The notes: generated by a model from the sequence alone, not told the origin. Positions 1 to 12,900 are shown, counted from the first letter of the stretch. The stretch: DNA of 64,000 nucleotides from Paracentrotus lividus (GCA_940671915.1 CALNVZ010002974.1:13963221-14027220); one strand, 5' to 3'. Numbers and translations are program-made.

Positions 1-690
1 GGAAATGTAAACAGGATATTTCTAGCAAAAATGGCATTATGCTATTTGTTTTAAGTGGATTATAAGGAAAATATGATTTTCCTGAGTTCATTTGCATTAT
101 TACTGTATCCCAACCATACAGCCATACATTCTCATAGTTTACATCCAGCTCTACACTTGTGCAAATTTTTGCAGCGATTGAGCGATCCGAAGGGGAGGGG
201 TCAAACTGACCTCTCCCGCATAAAAAACCTGGTCTGAAATAGTCCACTTAAAATAATGTAAGGGACATAGCTTGATATTAATTAACAAGCAATTAAATAC
301 AATAAGAGTGTGGCAAAGTGAAATGTATGCCTCCATCATGGCCTAGTTTTCTATTTTCACAAATATTACCAGTACCTATTTCACCTTGATTTTGTAACCC
401 CCAAATTTATCATATAATTGCTAATCTTTAAAGCATACATCAGACAAGTTTGAATTTGATATGTTATATAGTTTTTCAATTACCGCAAGAACATTTGTGA
501 CTTTGAAATTCAACCAATAATCCTATCAATTCATTCTCACTCTGATATGCTTACATGAGCCAAGTTTGAAACTGATTTAAGACAGTGTGGTACGTAGCCT
601 TTATAGTAAAATGTGAGTGGATGATAGTCATCACGACATAGCACATTTCACCACAGACAAAAACCTAGGAAGGGATATTGAATTTACAAA
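1..690. other. No supported feature
   Basis: AT-rich sequence with only short chance open frames. I see no convincing exon, RNA gene or inverted repeat here. Confidence 0.5.
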
Positions 691-732
691 TACTGGTAAT
701 GCCCTATGTGTAGAAGATGAAAATCAACTTAC

Positions 733-928
733 CTTTTCTAACTTTCTCATGATCATCTGCAAGTTTTTCAATCTCATTGATTAATGATAACAATTATCAT
801 CCTTTTTCAGTTTATGTTCGCCCTTTGTAGCAGAAGAGCAGTGGTCTTGCATACTTTTCAAGCCCCTTGGTCAAAAGCTGTAGAGCACCTGCACTCCCTC
901 CATTGATTCTTCTGAAGTCTGCAAGAAG
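733..928 (-). other. Possible exons of an unidentified minus-strand gene
   Basis: Read on the minus strand, a good 3' splice site (TTGATTGTTCAG) is followed from 928 by an open stretch that can be read as LLADFRRINGGSAGALQLL and onward. A possible donor GTATGC follows at 854. Further on, an ATTGAAAAACTTGCAGATG stretch ends at 733 before a strong donor GTAAGTTG; it reads INEIEKLADDHEKVRK, which is coiled-coil-like. I could not join these pieces to the exon at 1789-1720 in one continuous frame, so they may be separate exons, UTR or non-coding RNA exons. The product is not recognised. The promoter-like region near 10.1 kb also points leftward and could drive them. Confidence 0.25.
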
Positions 929-1719
929 CTGAACAATCAAACATACATTTTTATTTTTTTACAACTAGGACTGAAGTCTGGCTCTTAAGTGACACCTACC
1001 TTAAGTTACATTTTGTCTAGAATCAGTTGAAAAAAGATCACTTAATTAGCCAATTTCATTTCAAAGTTGTTTTTAGGTGAAAATAATGTAATTACTTAAT
1101 CACACTATTATAATATACATGTAGCCCTTCAGAATACTTCTTTCAATACACATGTATACAACCAACAAGTGCAATGCCTCTGGTGGTCTTGCCTGCAGTG
1201 CTTCATAAATTCTTTTTCATAATAGCATTTTGACTTAGAAATCTAGAAATGTCACATGATTAGTTCATAATAAACTTGAGCACTTGGCAGGAGGATGTGC
1301 CCAAGTATGTTTATCCCCAACACGTCATTGATCCCTTTTCATCCGCGACTTGTGTCTGATTTCGGTATGACGGGTCACATATGAGGAATACTTGGTGTGA
1401 GTTTAAAAAAAATTGAAGGTGGTCGGGTGACAAGCATTGGTTGATTTGACGTTGATTGACCCTTGTAACAGTGAAGAAGTAAGTGGATGCGAGTGGTCCT
1501 AAGGTATACATGTGCAAAATAATAAATGCTAAATATTGCAAATGATTATCCAAAAGGATCGTAACCCCACCCCCACCCTCTGGCACTTAACATCATGACA
1601 TATACTGGACAAACGGGTATGTGCCACTTTGACAAATATCAAGAAAGAGCCTTCCAAGATTCATGTAGGCCTACGTCTAACTAATTTGTTTTTAATGTGC
1701 AAAATAAAATTCAACTTAC

Positions 1720-1789
1720 TTGCTTGCAGCCATGATAGGACAGGGCTTCCAACACTTTTTCGATGGTCCAGATTTGTCTTCAATAAGAG
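1720..1789 (-). other. Possible internal exon, minus strand
   Basis: A 70-nt segment has a pyrimidine-containing acceptor (ATCTTTTACTTTCAG) on its right and a consensus donor (CAAGCAA|GTAAGTTG) on its left, read on the minus strand. Two frames are open within it; neither stays open for long when joined to the candidate exon starting at 928. It could be coding or part of a non-coding transcript. No homology is recognised. Confidence 0.25.
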
Positions 1790-2163
1790 CTGAAAGTAAA
1801 AGATAAAAAAGAATGGGCATAATTATTTATAGGCTGCGTACATGAAATTCATCTGCGCAAACAACGAGATGGTGCAATTTTGCAATATTTTTTGACTAAA
1901 ATCAATATAAAATAAATCTCAAAATACACCCCATGGGCGGAATGGCTCCGTAACACAAAGCTTTTGCCCCATAGCCCCCACTTTGGAAATCCTGGTTCAG
2001 CCTCTGAAGTCTGAACTAAGAAAAGAAAAAGAAGAAAAAGGGGGAGAGGAAAGAAAAGCGTAAATAGCATTCTATTTAACCCGTTATTTAATCAGAAAAA
2101 AAATATATGACGTCGTCTTGCCCCCCCCCCCCCAATGCTATGAAAATCTCGCCTCTCCTACCA

Positions 2164-2188
2164 NNNNNNNNNNNNNNNNNNNNNNNNN
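2164..2188. other. Assembly gap (25 N)
   Basis: A run of 25 undetermined bases, immediately after a C homopolymer (2121-2133) and before a G run. The adjoining sequence begins the ATTCGTCA-word array, so the gap probably reflects repeat-related assembly failure. Confidence 0.99.
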
Positions 2189-2590
2189 CATATTTAATGG
2201 GGGGGAAAACGTTTGTCATTTGACGAATCTTTCATTCGTCATTAAAGGTGGTCCTTATTTGACAAATTTTCAATTTAATTCGTCATGCTAAATTCGTCAA
2301 GTATTATATGGGAAAGTTGTCAAATGAACAAATTTTAATTCGTCAATAAAAGTGGTCTTATTTGACGAATTTTCAATTGAATTCGTCATGCTAAAAAATA
2401 AATTCGTCATGCTAAAAAATATAATTTGTCATGCACTGAAATTAATTCGTAATGTTTGACGAATATTTCATCATGCAAGAACATTAAGTTGTCATAAAGC
2501 ACTGCAAGGAAAACAAATACTTGACGAATCTTTTGTGTCACTGAAAACAAATTTGTCATACAGTACACAAAGGTTGTCACAAAAATTACT
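2189..2590. repeat. Array of ATTCGTCA / TGACGAAT words (copy 1)
   Basis: Within about 400 bp the word ATTCGTCA and close variants (TTTGTCA, ATTCGTAA), and its reverse complement TGACGAAT, recur every 15-40 bp, often as TTTGACGAATTTTCAATTGA-like pieces facing each other. There is no coding frame. The left edge is hidden by the N gap. The same vocabulary recurs at 10197-10505, so this is a dispersed family and not a simple microsatellite. Confidence 0.75.
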
Positions 2591-5500
2591 TTTGCTGCAT
2601 TATATAATCTGTTTATTCAAATCCACATAAATGCTCAAACACATGTACAATTTTTGGTAATTCCTCAGTCATATTTAAAGAAATTTCATTCAAATTCAGA
2701 GATTCATTCCAACATACTTATATACATTATATATAGCTTCTCATTAAGGATAACGTATTGTGAAAAAGTACTGTACAACATGAAATTCTCCAATATTACA
2801 GACATTTAGTGGCAGTTTTATCCATTTCAGCCGTTTAAAACCATGTGACCATTCAAATTTAAGGGCCCTCTCTTGACAAAATATGTGAATTTTCTTTTTA
2901 AATGATATCAGTCATTTTATTTTCAAAAATTTATTGACTGAATATCAATAACCTACATAAAATAATTATACTCTTAATTTTCAGCTCAATTCAGGCATGA
3001 GAACTGATTTTGACAATACAAATTTTCATAGTTTTGTCGGGAATCCCGACAGAAACTCTATTTGAAGTGAAAATCGCAAAATTTAACACCCATAACGATT
3101 TTAGTTGTTTTTTGTTGTTTTTTTTTCTACTACCTCACAAAACTTGGATACAGCATTCAAACAATGTACACAGATGACTTGAAACGATATGGAGCTGAAC
3201 ATTGACAATGATGGGATTTGACTACTAAAAACACAGGCTTATGTTATCCACACAAAGTTAAAAATTCTGAATCAATAAACTTGTATACAAAATTAAATGT
3301 ATCAAAGTGAATGCATGTAAGCTTTTGTCATTAAGAAAAAATTAACAAATTAATTAATGAATTAGATTCATTACAATACAGAATGGATACAGAATAACTG
3401 TTTAACACTGTAAGGTTCTCCATACTGAACAAAATATAATTACAATTGATATACTCGTATTAAATAATCGTGAGAGTATATTGCAGTGCATATCAATAAA
3501 AAAAAAAAAACAGTATTGAAATGTCTATAAAATATTTGTTTCAAATCATGTCTGTATTTATGATGTTCATAAATGCTTTGAATCTTATCTTTCAGATGTT
3601 TTTTAAAACATATATTTGGTTCTATGCTTGAAGAGAACATTAGACCTTTTGCTAATCAGCAGAACTTCTTAATTTTTTCATATTATTTTTGCCAATTTTT
3701 TTAAAAGTTTGGTGGAAGTGCCAATATTGCATATCAACGTAGAACAGCAAAAAGGACAGTGTATAATTTTATACCAAAACACGACAGTTCCACTACAGTG
3801 CACTAAAACGACCAGAAAGAATCTTACGAGGAAGTGTGTACGGTATAGACTCTCTCTACGTTTGACTTCGATATAGCAGAGATACAATGCACTGAATCGA
3901 TGTTCGTGAAGACCGATGTAAAAAGGTGAGTGCAAGCTGTGCAGTCAGCGAAATCAGACAATATTTTATAATCAAACGAGATCATCTGATTTGATATCAA
4001 AACGCGAGGGAAAATATTGACCACATCACAAAGAAGTAAAATCATTGGAAGAGAGAAATTAAATATATACTTCCATCAGCGTAACTAGGAAATCGATGCG
4101 CTGCTGATTACGGAAAGCTTTTAGTGACTCTGTTTGACCAATAATCATTTTCACACACGAAAAAAGACCCAAAATGACTAAAATGAGATTTAAAGCTTAA
4201 AACGCGAGGTTAGGGTAAAAAAATATTCTTCCAAGGTTTTTTGTTTTATATACATTAACCTCATAAAACCTGTTGTAACTAAGTAAACGATCTTCTCGAT
4301 TTTTTTTTATCCAGTATATTCAACAAAACTCCCGTTTTCGGGCATCCTCTGACAATCGGTCTGCTGAAATGGTTTCCCTAGAAAAGAAGTCCCTAAGTTC
4401 ATATGCAAACACATTTCTGGACAACATCTTCAGTGTGAGCCACTATTATTTCCCAGTACAGTTAAAACATCATCAAAAAATTAGAATTACAGAGGGTATA
4501 TAAATTTGAACATACCAAAATTATAGAACCCCTTATTATTATTATGCAAATGAGGTGAAACGTGAAACACATGTATTTATTGATGATAATAACATGCCTT
4601 CAACTGAAGTGCAAGCAACTTCATTTTAACTTCCAATTTTATGGAATATTCCTATTGAGTCGCGGAAATCATAAGGTCGGACATGTTTGTTGGTGGGCAC
4701 TCCTTCACTTGTCGCGGAGTCACTTGACCGGAGCTCGCGCTAATCTGTACCGCTGGACGAGCTTTCATACTGTAAATGGAAAATGTAATATGAAAGAAAG
4801 GTAACATGCTAGGCAGCGCGTGAGCAAGTCCCCGACCTTGCAAACAAGTGTGCCATCAGCAAATAGCGAAAACTGTCTGAATGCACTGGAGAGATTTCAT
4901 CTGTCCGCACCAAAACAGCTGTTCCTGTGTTCTCACCATCTTCCTTTGTGGACACAATTATAAAACAAAAGAGAAAGCATTATTCAATGTACTCCAAATT
5001 TACTCAACAATGCCCTTAACTCACAATATGTCATACTTAGATATGTCGTTCTACTCAGCATTTTGCACTTCATTATATATCAATTTCAATATTTACTATG
5101 GTAAAGTTGAATATAATTATCCCAAGCCCCCTCCATCAAAAATCACATCAACATAGGGTAAGGGTGCCTATGAATAATGGATTTTCCTCCTCCCCCCCCC
5201 CTTGTCCCGTCAGTTGTACTGGCCCGCCCCAAATTCATTTCAAAAGAGTTTCATTCTTGATTTGATTGAAGCTGAAAATGTACATTGGGTGGGGGGGGTG
5301 GGCACGGGGTTGAAGAAGCACTCAAACTATGCTAGTTGTACACACATGCACGACAAGAAAACGCCTAAAACGGTAGATTTTGTTTTTTCGCGTGATAAGC
5401 AACTGCCACTATTTAGGGTGTTCAAAAACATCAAAAATCAGGATTTTTTTTTAAATTAAAAGTGCCCCCCCCCCCCAATAAAAGGTTTGTTTATGGAGTT

Positions 5501-8500
5501 TATCACCTAGTTTATGTTATCATACTGTTTTCTATAAAATCTATTACTTGAATTCATAACTAGTATTCTGAATTATACCCCCAAATAAATTTTGTCAGCG
5601 CCTCCTCAATTACCATATCACATGTACCAAGATTGAAGTATTTGAAAATACCCTCGGTATGGTGGATACAGAATTATCAACAACTTTTGTTTTACACCAG
5701 AAGAGGGTATGAAACTCGATCCACAGTTTTTTGTCATGAAGAGTTAATGTGTTAATCAGCGAAGACAGTTCTTTTACTTGAGACTAATAAACTCTTAACA
5801 ACATTTTTGACATCCACTCATAAAAGCATTCTCCGGATTCTTCCCCCCTACCGAGTCAATGGATAAAATATACAATAACAGAATCCGCTCAATGTATTTG
5901 AAACTCTTAACCTGGTACCCTAAGAACTATCGGTTAGTTAGTTGTTTCTCTCGCAGACCGAGCACTGCATGCCAGGAACGATATCCGATTGTCTGTATGA
6001 GTCATATGCAGAAGCTTAACTTTTGCCAACTCTCCAGCCATCTAACAAATAGCCAATAGACAACCGAACAATTGCGTCAAGAGATCTCTTGCTTAGATGC
6101 TACAAGTTTATTTGAGCCATATTGGGGTAAAAGAATAAACAACAGGTAGATGCCGTGCGCGCAACATGCCCCAAACTGATCTGGGTTTTTGGTTCACGTA
6201 ACCATTTGAGTAAAGTCATTTGCCCCATAAAATACGATGCCAAACATTCTTGAAATGATAATATTAGATTGTCTTATGCTAGCCACTTAAAACATAAATG
6301 ATTGTATTTGATATATTTCAAGTTTTCACAGGCATATTATACATTTAGAAATCAAACATGTAATTCGTTTTCAATTTCAAACTGAAGAAAATCGACCTCG
6401 GAATAAGGGAAAGACAAGAATAAAAAAAATTAATAAAATGTATCGATACAGACATCCTTGATCGTTTAGATGTAAAACATGTTGGCCCCCAGCTTGACCT
6501 TGGCGGTGACCACTGTTTGACCTAGGTCAAGGAACAGATGTTTTTTAATAGATGTTATCGGATTGACGGTGTTTGATACAAACACCAGGGTACACCTCTC
6601 ACGTCCCTTGTCACACTTGGAAAAGAGAAAATATAGTGTCGAAAGAAAGGGGGTATACCTGTCTTCAAACGGACTGCTTTCGTCATAAGATAGCTTCCCT
6701 TGTTAATCAAATATAATTCATTTAAACTCAATTCATTTGTTGAAATAATCATATGAGTCACAACAAAAAGAAACTGAGTTTTGATGAGATTTAAAAAAAA
6801 CATTTAAAATATAATGATCATTAAAACATTAATACATTATTGGCTATTGTCGGCGGGATGCACTATTAACTCAAGACCGACCACATGACATTACCACAAT
6901 TATATGAAAATAATCATTATTTGTCTACATTTTTTTTTTTTGCCATTTACAGGGAAAACAGAAATAATAAAGGAAGTGACAGATACAGATTAATACACGC
7001 AATCCCTGAATTCTGTTAAGTTCGCCCATACACTCGACGATAGATATAAACTATAGAAGATGATCAAGAAAAATGAAATACGATCAAAACAGCAGAAACC
7101 ATAAATTAAATTGTCATTCCCACCTTAATGCTACATCAAATAGACAAGTTAACGTTTGTAGTTACGTATTTTGTTGTTTTCTCTTTCCAATTGCATTTGT
7201 TATTTCATATGATATAATTTGATTTTATTGAAACATGAACAAAACATATCCACTATTTCCACTGAAACATAACTATAGACGCGCCCGAGGAGCATCTGTA
7301 TGGGGATCCGCAGATAATAAAAAAAACTTTTTGACGACAGTTGCGGAACGATAACTCATCCGTAAAGTATCTCGTGTCTGACTGTCATACACTAGGTTAC
7401 AATAAACAATGAATACAGACACTAACGTAATGGTTACTCCATTTATATTAAAGAAACTCAAATTGTACCGGGGTACAAATATAGAAACGTTTCACGTAAC
7501 TATACTATGTCATACATAGACAATTAGAAGGTGCATGTTGCTTACACCAAAAAGCTGAACAACTGTCAATTTTCGTGTATATTAATCAGTAAGAAATATA
7601 GACCTCATATTTAATATTAAATTTGGCAATATTAGTCATAAATACCAATTGATAAATGTATATGTATACTTTATAAGCAATTCATCATTTTACTATACAG
7701 ATAATCGCCAGAGCACAAAGTGATTTTATATTGACAAAAAAATTAAGTTGTGATGGAACATCTGGAATTATCACAATGAACGATCCCGCTTTAAGTAACA
7801 GAGACAATGTTAATCAAGTAAACTTTACAAAATGATACCCGTTAACTGTTAGAATTACTGAGGACCCAAAACAATTATCATAGTACTCATTACGTTTAAG
7901 TACAGAATGTCAAAAAAAACAAATCAACATGAGAATATAGACAATATATAATCCTAATTGTGTAGCCTAAATGACTAGACACTTAATATTTCTACTCAAC
8001 CAATTTCTCATGTACATGTCATTTTGAAAATATCTTTGCCGACTAGTATACACGCGGGTAATTCAATACTCGAAGGTAGCAATGCCTCTTGATTTTATAT
8101 GAAATCTAAAAAAACGAATATATACCTTATTACAGATCTATTTATTTGTTTCGAATGAACTGGGAACCATATGAACAATATATACTAAAGTCCAGCAAAG
8201 TATAAGTGCAAGTAGTGCCGATTAATCAGAACAAAAAACGCTACACATTTCTGCTGTGACTGTGCGAGACGATACCGGACATATGGAACATCTATGACTT
8301 TTAAAAATAAAAGAAGATGTGTAAGAGGCATGATACTCAAAGAGTAAGAGCCAATAATAAAATGAGCGCACTTTGCTAATCTAAAAAAAAAAAAAAAAAA
8401 AATGGTGTCGCCCTTGTGTGCAGACACTCCCCCACCCCCTTTCATCAGTCACTTCATATCTAACTGTTACAGTAGATCTAACGTTAGAACTGGGTGAAAG

Positions 8501-8640
8501 CTTTTGGTGTCGCCACTGTAATGCAAGCAGGAGAAAATCAGGCAAATTTATCTGAGTTCTGTAGTAGACGCCGTACGGCCGTAGGCCTACCGGTTCCTCG
8601 AATTCCCAGGCTGGAATTGCGGGCGCACTGCTGTGCTTAG
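2591..8640. other. Six-kilobase stretch without a recognised gene
   Basis: AT-rich DNA. One GC-richer piece on the plus strand (about 3848-3923) stays open as an exon-like stretch ending in a consensus donor (GTAAAAAG|GTGAGTGC), but no clear start or following exon was found. A CpG-richer patch lies at 4660-4850. Poly(C) runs occur at 5188-5201 and 5465-5477, and a poly(A) run at 8382-8402. No inverted-repeat element was recognised. Confidence 0.4.
6517..6530. promoter_or_regulatory. Palindromic AGGTCA pair (IR0)
   Basis: The 14-mer TTGACCTAGGTCAA is a perfect palindrome made of two AGGTCA half-sites with no spacer, with a further TTGACC half-site at 6494. AGGTCA is the half-site recognised by many nuclear receptors. 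Function here is unproven and there is no gene close by. Confidence 0.2.
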
Positions 8641-8672
8641 TATACCCAGTTGTTGTATGTCCGGACGGGTTG

Positions 8673-8868
8673 TTTGTCCGGACAAAGACGGCAATTCTAG
8701 GAGTTTGTGATCAGTATTTCATTAATTGATTGAAAATAATATCAGACAATATAACAAAGCACAAATGTTCACAAATATTTTTGCTATTTACTGCACAAAT
8801 TTTGAGAAAATTGAGAGCAAAAGATGATGTTTTTATCTGCTTAAGTGTCCGGACAACGGGCCCCCCAT
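8673..8868 (+). repeat. 196-bp element with TGTCCGGACA ends, copy 1
   Basis: The segment opens with TTTGTCCGGACAAA and closes with AAGTGTCCGGACAACGG followed by CCCCCCATC. TGTCCGGACA is itself a perfect palindrome, so both ends are the same self-complementary word. A near-identical copy lies exactly 720 bp downstream. There is no open frame. It is probably a short non-autonomous mobile element or a segmental duplication. Confidence 0.75.
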
Positions 8869-8869
8869 C

Positions 8870-9300
8870 CTACTACTAGGCCTAGGCCCGGCCTAACAGA
8901 TCTATGGCCTAGCCCTAACTATACACAGCCCCGTCGCCGGCTGGTCGGTTTAGCCTAGCCCTAGCCCTAGGCTAGGCTAAGTAAAGGCAAGCGCTACGCC
9001 ACCGAGGATTCTCCCGGCGAAACAAGTCTAAATAAGTTTATAATAGGCCTAACGTTAGATCTAGACTTCTAGGCCTGTTAGGCCTAACAGTTAGACTCTA
9101 AGTTAGATCTAACAGTTAGTCTATGTAACAGTTAGAATTATGGAAGAAAATGACAGTAAGAAATTGCGTTGAAATCAAAAGTTAAGTAGGCCTAGAGGGT
9201 CTAGTCTATTACAGATTATTAGGAATATTATAATTTTAGACCTAGGCCTATAGATCTAACGTTAGTGCCTTCTTAAAAATTTTTTTTAGAGCAAATATAT
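8870..9300. repeat. Low-complexity TAGGCCTA / ACGTTAGATCT sequence
   Basis: This stretch is dominated by overlapping words such as CCTAGGCC, TAGGCCTAACG, AACGTTAGATCTAG and AGCCTAGCCCTAG. It is non-coding and of skewed composition; similar words recur at 9820-9850. Such sequence is common in echinoderm genomic DNA in my experience, and is one basis for the organism guess. Confidence 0.6.
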
Positions 9301-9392
9301 TTCTATACGGCCGTCGCTTGTGCGTGCGTGGATCCGGAAGCGACGGCGCCCTGTGTCATCAGGCTGTGATGTGTGGGAGGAAATATATATTG

Positions 9393-9588
9393 TTTGTCCG
9401 GACAAAACAGCAATTTTAGGAGTTTTGTGATCAATATTTCTTCAACTGATCGACTGTAATATCAAACAATATAACAAAGCACAAATATTCACAAATATTT
9501 TTGCCATTTACTGCATAAATTTTGAGAAAATCCAGAGCAAAAGATGATGATTTTATCTGCTTAAGTGTCCGGACAACGGACCCCCCAT
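9393..9588 (+). repeat. 196-bp element with TGTCCGGACA ends, copy 2
   Basis: Direct repeat of 8673-8868 at an offset of exactly 720 bp at both ends, so there is no net insertion or deletion between the copies, though point differences are scattered throughout. It has the same palindromic TGTCCGGACA word at both ends and the same CCCCCCATC right flank. Confidence 0.75.
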
Positions 9589-9995
9589 CTATACCGGTAT
9601 CTAGATTAGATGCAAGTCATTCTTTGATCGTGTTTATCTCTTTTTTCATCGAATGGATTTTTAAACCAAACGATGGAACTTAATCAGAAAATACTCAGGA
9701 TCAATAAAATACCTCGAAAGAAGCTCTAAGGTGAAGACTTCCAGAATCTCAGAAAGAGGAAAAGATAATTTTTTTGAATTTAGGCGATTGAATTTCAGAA
9801 TGTGGCGAACTATTTAATAGACCTAACGTTAGGCCTATAACAAAACACCCTAGCCTAAAAGTTAGGTCACAAAAAATGCCTATTGTTGTCGTTTTTTGGC
9901 TTAACTTTCCTTCATTATAGCCTAGGAATTAAATTAAGTCACCGGGGTAGACCCCCAGTCTAAATTTCTAGACAAAAGAAGAATCGGAAACTTAC

Positions 9996-10155
9996 ATAAC
10001 GTAGACAAGTCAGGTCCGAGAAAGGTCCTCAGTGTGCTCTATTAAGATCTAGCTCTCGCTTCGATCGTGCCGCGATCGAGCTTTTCTTCTAGATCTAATT
10101 TACCGACGCGGCGCGCGCGTGGCGCGTACAGAAATCACAAGCACGCATGCGCAAG
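9996..10155 (-). promoter_or_regulatory. CpG-rich promoter-like region with probable 5'UTR exon
   Basis: This is one of the most CpG-dense short stretches in the left part of the window (GACGCGGCGCGCGCGTGGCG near 10106). A palindromic GCATGCGCA core at 10145-10153 fits the NRF-1 site consensus. On the minus strand the sequence runs without an obvious gene into a consensus donor (CGTTAT|GTAAGTTTCC) at 9996/9995. This suggests a minus-strand TSS near 10.15 kb and a non-coding first exon ending at 9996. The downstream exons are not established; candidates lie at 1789 and 928. Confidence 0.4.
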
Positions 10156-10196
10156 GTTATATATCCGACTAACCTTACTAAGATAAGGAAACCCGT

Positions 10197-10505
10197 TCGA
10201 AATTCGTCAAAATCTTTCATTTCAAAATTCGTAATGTATGTGTGAATTTGTCCCTTTTATTTGTCCTGTCTGATATAGATTCGTCATCAGCAATCGGTCT
10301 GACAATATGCATTTGTCCATTGGTGCTTGTTGGATTCGTCAAGTTAAAGAAGTTTGTCAAAACATGATTTACATTAGTAAACGTAAAGATGTGCATTCGT
10401 CAAACACCTAAAATGATTTGTCAATTGACATAAAGTGGTTGTCGTAATAGCGTGACGAATTTTTTGAGCCACTTTGACAAATCTTTGCCCATGCTTGACG
10501 AACAG
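10197..10505. repeat. Array of ATTCGTCA / TTTGTC words (copy 2)
   Basis: Recurrent ATTCGTCA, TTCGTCAAA, ATTTGTC and TGACGAAT words over about 300 bp, the same vocabulary as 2189-2590. The two arrays bracket the 2.6-10.2 kb interval. No coding frame. Confidence 0.65.
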
Positions 10506-10992
10506 AAACTAAGAGTGTACGAAAGCAAATTATACAGAACAAAGTGCATCAGCAAGGAAAATTTTCTGGCTTTATTTTGGTACCACATATACACATTATT
10601 TAAAAATATTTCACACCTAAATAATTTTTTTCCGACTGTACCAATTTTTTTTTTACACAGACTGTATAATGGAAGCTACTTAATCTGGAGATTATAAATC
10701 TATGGTGATTTGTCTCTTTAATACCTCAACTACCTTGGATTAAACCATACAGCCTCCAATTCATAAATCTTTTAAAGTACATTAATTCAACAATTCTCAC
10801 TTCCTGCCGAGATAATGCTGCAACTAGGTTCATGGAAGTACATTTATTCATCATTCATCTATTTCAATCAACTAAATGTAAATTAATATAATTTATACCA
10901 AAATTAAATTTTACAACTGACATTTAGAACTATGAGTATATACAATGTATTGTATAAGGGTCTATTTAATAACATATCCAGCCATCACCCAC

Positions 10993-11112
10993 TGGACAAT
11001 TACCCCCAGGACAACTATCCCTCAGAAATAGGGTTAGTGTTAGGTGTAGTGTTAGGGGTAGATATTTGGTTGGGTAGTGGCCCAGGGGTAATTGTCCAGG
11101 GGATAGTTGTCC
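10993..11112. repeat. Small inverted-repeat element (GGACAATTACCCC / GGACAACTATCCC)
   Basis: Two related words, GGACAATTACCCC and GGACAACTATCCC, occur at the left end and their reverse complements (GGGGTAATTGTCC, GGGGATAGTTGTCC) at the right, separated by a GGGTTAGTGTTAGG-type spacer. This is a MITE-like hairpin of about 120 bp. The short open frame across it is not coding. Confidence 0.6.
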
Positions 11113-12535
11113 TAGAATCCTTTTTGTTTACAAGTAGGCAAACTTGTCCAATTGCAGCATTTGATACATATAGTAGCATGAGATCGACATAAGAAAAAAG
11201 ATAGGAAACAATTTCTGCTGTAAGTCATGGTTGATACGACTGTCTAGAGAAGATATGAATCAATAATAAATTCTGCTCTTAATTAATTAGTTTTCCTAAA
11301 CTTATTGAGCTGTATATCTCGTAAATGCATCTGTTGTGATTCTTAGAAAAGACCAAGATGATAAATTAAGCCAGTTTAGTTGAGATCAGTTGAGATTAGG
11401 AAAGGAGGTATCTCATAACTAACTATCAAAAATTATTTTATCTTTAGTAAAAAAACATTCAAGAAGAATTAAGTGTAAGTATCATCAAAACCATATTACA
11501 TCTAGTCAATCATGGCAACTGCGATTCTGAACAGAGAGAAATATGCTCTTGGTAAATAAAAAATTGAAAAAATGAAAAAAGTGAAAGGCAATGTTTAAAA
11601 GAGAGGGGGGGGGGTTATGAGACATAAATATTGAGGAAATTCTCAGGAAATTGATTTCAAGTTTTTCACTGCATTCTTTCAACACGGGGCCAAGGTCGAT
11701 ACCTGGTTTAGCAAAGATTTTGAGAGTGAGTTATTGCTGTAACAGTAGGCCCTACATATTTGTTAATTTTTTTTCGAACAGAACAATATTTTATTCTGAA
11801 GCTGATAATTGTCAAGTTTAAAGGATCTTCTTGTTTATTGTATTGTAATTTCAAGATCTATTGCCATGTCCATATCTGACATGAGCAAATATAACAATGA
11901 GTACTCAGAAAAGATGTCAATATGTGTATGCTAAAACCAAATTTGAAAAAGCATTACACTGCACATTAACATGATAAATCTGATTTGAATCCTTTCAATA
12001 TATTTCAAACATTCTTAGCTCTGAGAGTATAAAGTGTTCTTTTCAATGAAGTGTCAAAAGACAGTACAATCTGATTGATTTTTCTGATAATTATTCCACT
12101 TAATCCAATTCCACTCACACTGGCTTCAGCCTGGAATAAAGGGATGACAGAGTAATTTCAATATGACTTTAGAATATTAAGCCAAACTATACCACTTCAG
12201 CTTTATTTAGAAGAAGCGTGCGTGTTATACATTTATCAATCATACAATTCAATGAGTTGTGTTCGGGATAGTTGATTTGATGATAAAAAAGCCATCAGTC
12301 TCGATTAACTGAGGCTTTTTCTTTCAATCTGGGTTCCTGTCTCTTGAAGGCAACCTCAAACTGCCATTTTGGGCGCTCCAGGCCCAGAGCTCTCTTGGCC
12401 CTCATGGTATGATGATTTTAACTGCAATCGATATGCAGAGGTGAGGCAAAATATTCAGATCAATCGTTTATTTATTTAAATGCACGCCATCAGTCCTTTT
12501 AGGAAAATGCGTTCCCATGCCTAACATTTTCTCAT
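11113..12535. other. No supported feature except one weak terminal-exon-like piece
   Basis: AT-rich. On the minus strand a GCAG acceptor at about 12466 leads into a GC-richer piece (12455-12345) with a short open frame ending in a stop. It does not fit the phase of the minus-strand exons to the right, so I do not call it a gene. Confidence 0.4.
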
Positions 12536-12539
12536 TCAG

Positions 12540-12669
12540 TTCTTTACAAGTGTCATGCTTAATGCAAGACGGCTATGTGGATTGGCGAGTGCCACATGAA
12601 GTCGATGGTTCAATTCTATTGGTAAAGGGACCATGTTGTACAAGGGGTCAAGGGACATGTTCGAGTTTG
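12540..12669 (+). other. Possible plus-strand exon, unidentified
   Basis: A pyrimidine-rich acceptor (AACATTTTCTCATTCAG) precedes a 130-nt open segment that reads SLQVSCLMQDGYVDWRVP and onward, rich in Cys near its end, followed by a donor TTTG|GTAAATGGG. No neighbouring exon was found on the same strand, and the open frame continues into a CT microsatellite. It may be a pseudoexon. Confidence 0.2.
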
Positions 12670-12820
12670 GTAAATGGGAACGGACCTTTAAGCGTCAAAC
12701 TTATACAGTGCATGGCCCCCAGCAGCCATCAGAATCGATCAGAGTTGAAAAATGGAATGTCATATAGCCTTGACATTCACATTCTGCACTTTACAATCAT
12801 TGCTCCAAGAATTACCTGTT

Positions 12821-12824
12821 TTTC

Positions 12825-12857
<33 letters not shown>

Positions 12858-12900
12858 ATCTTGCTTACCCCTTCCCTTCTTTCTCCCCACCCCCTTCCCA
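12821..12900. repeat. CT-rich microsatellite
   Basis: A run of CTCTCTATCTCTATCTC passing into C/T-rich sequence. The overlapping long open frames are low-complexity artefacts. Confidence 0.85.
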
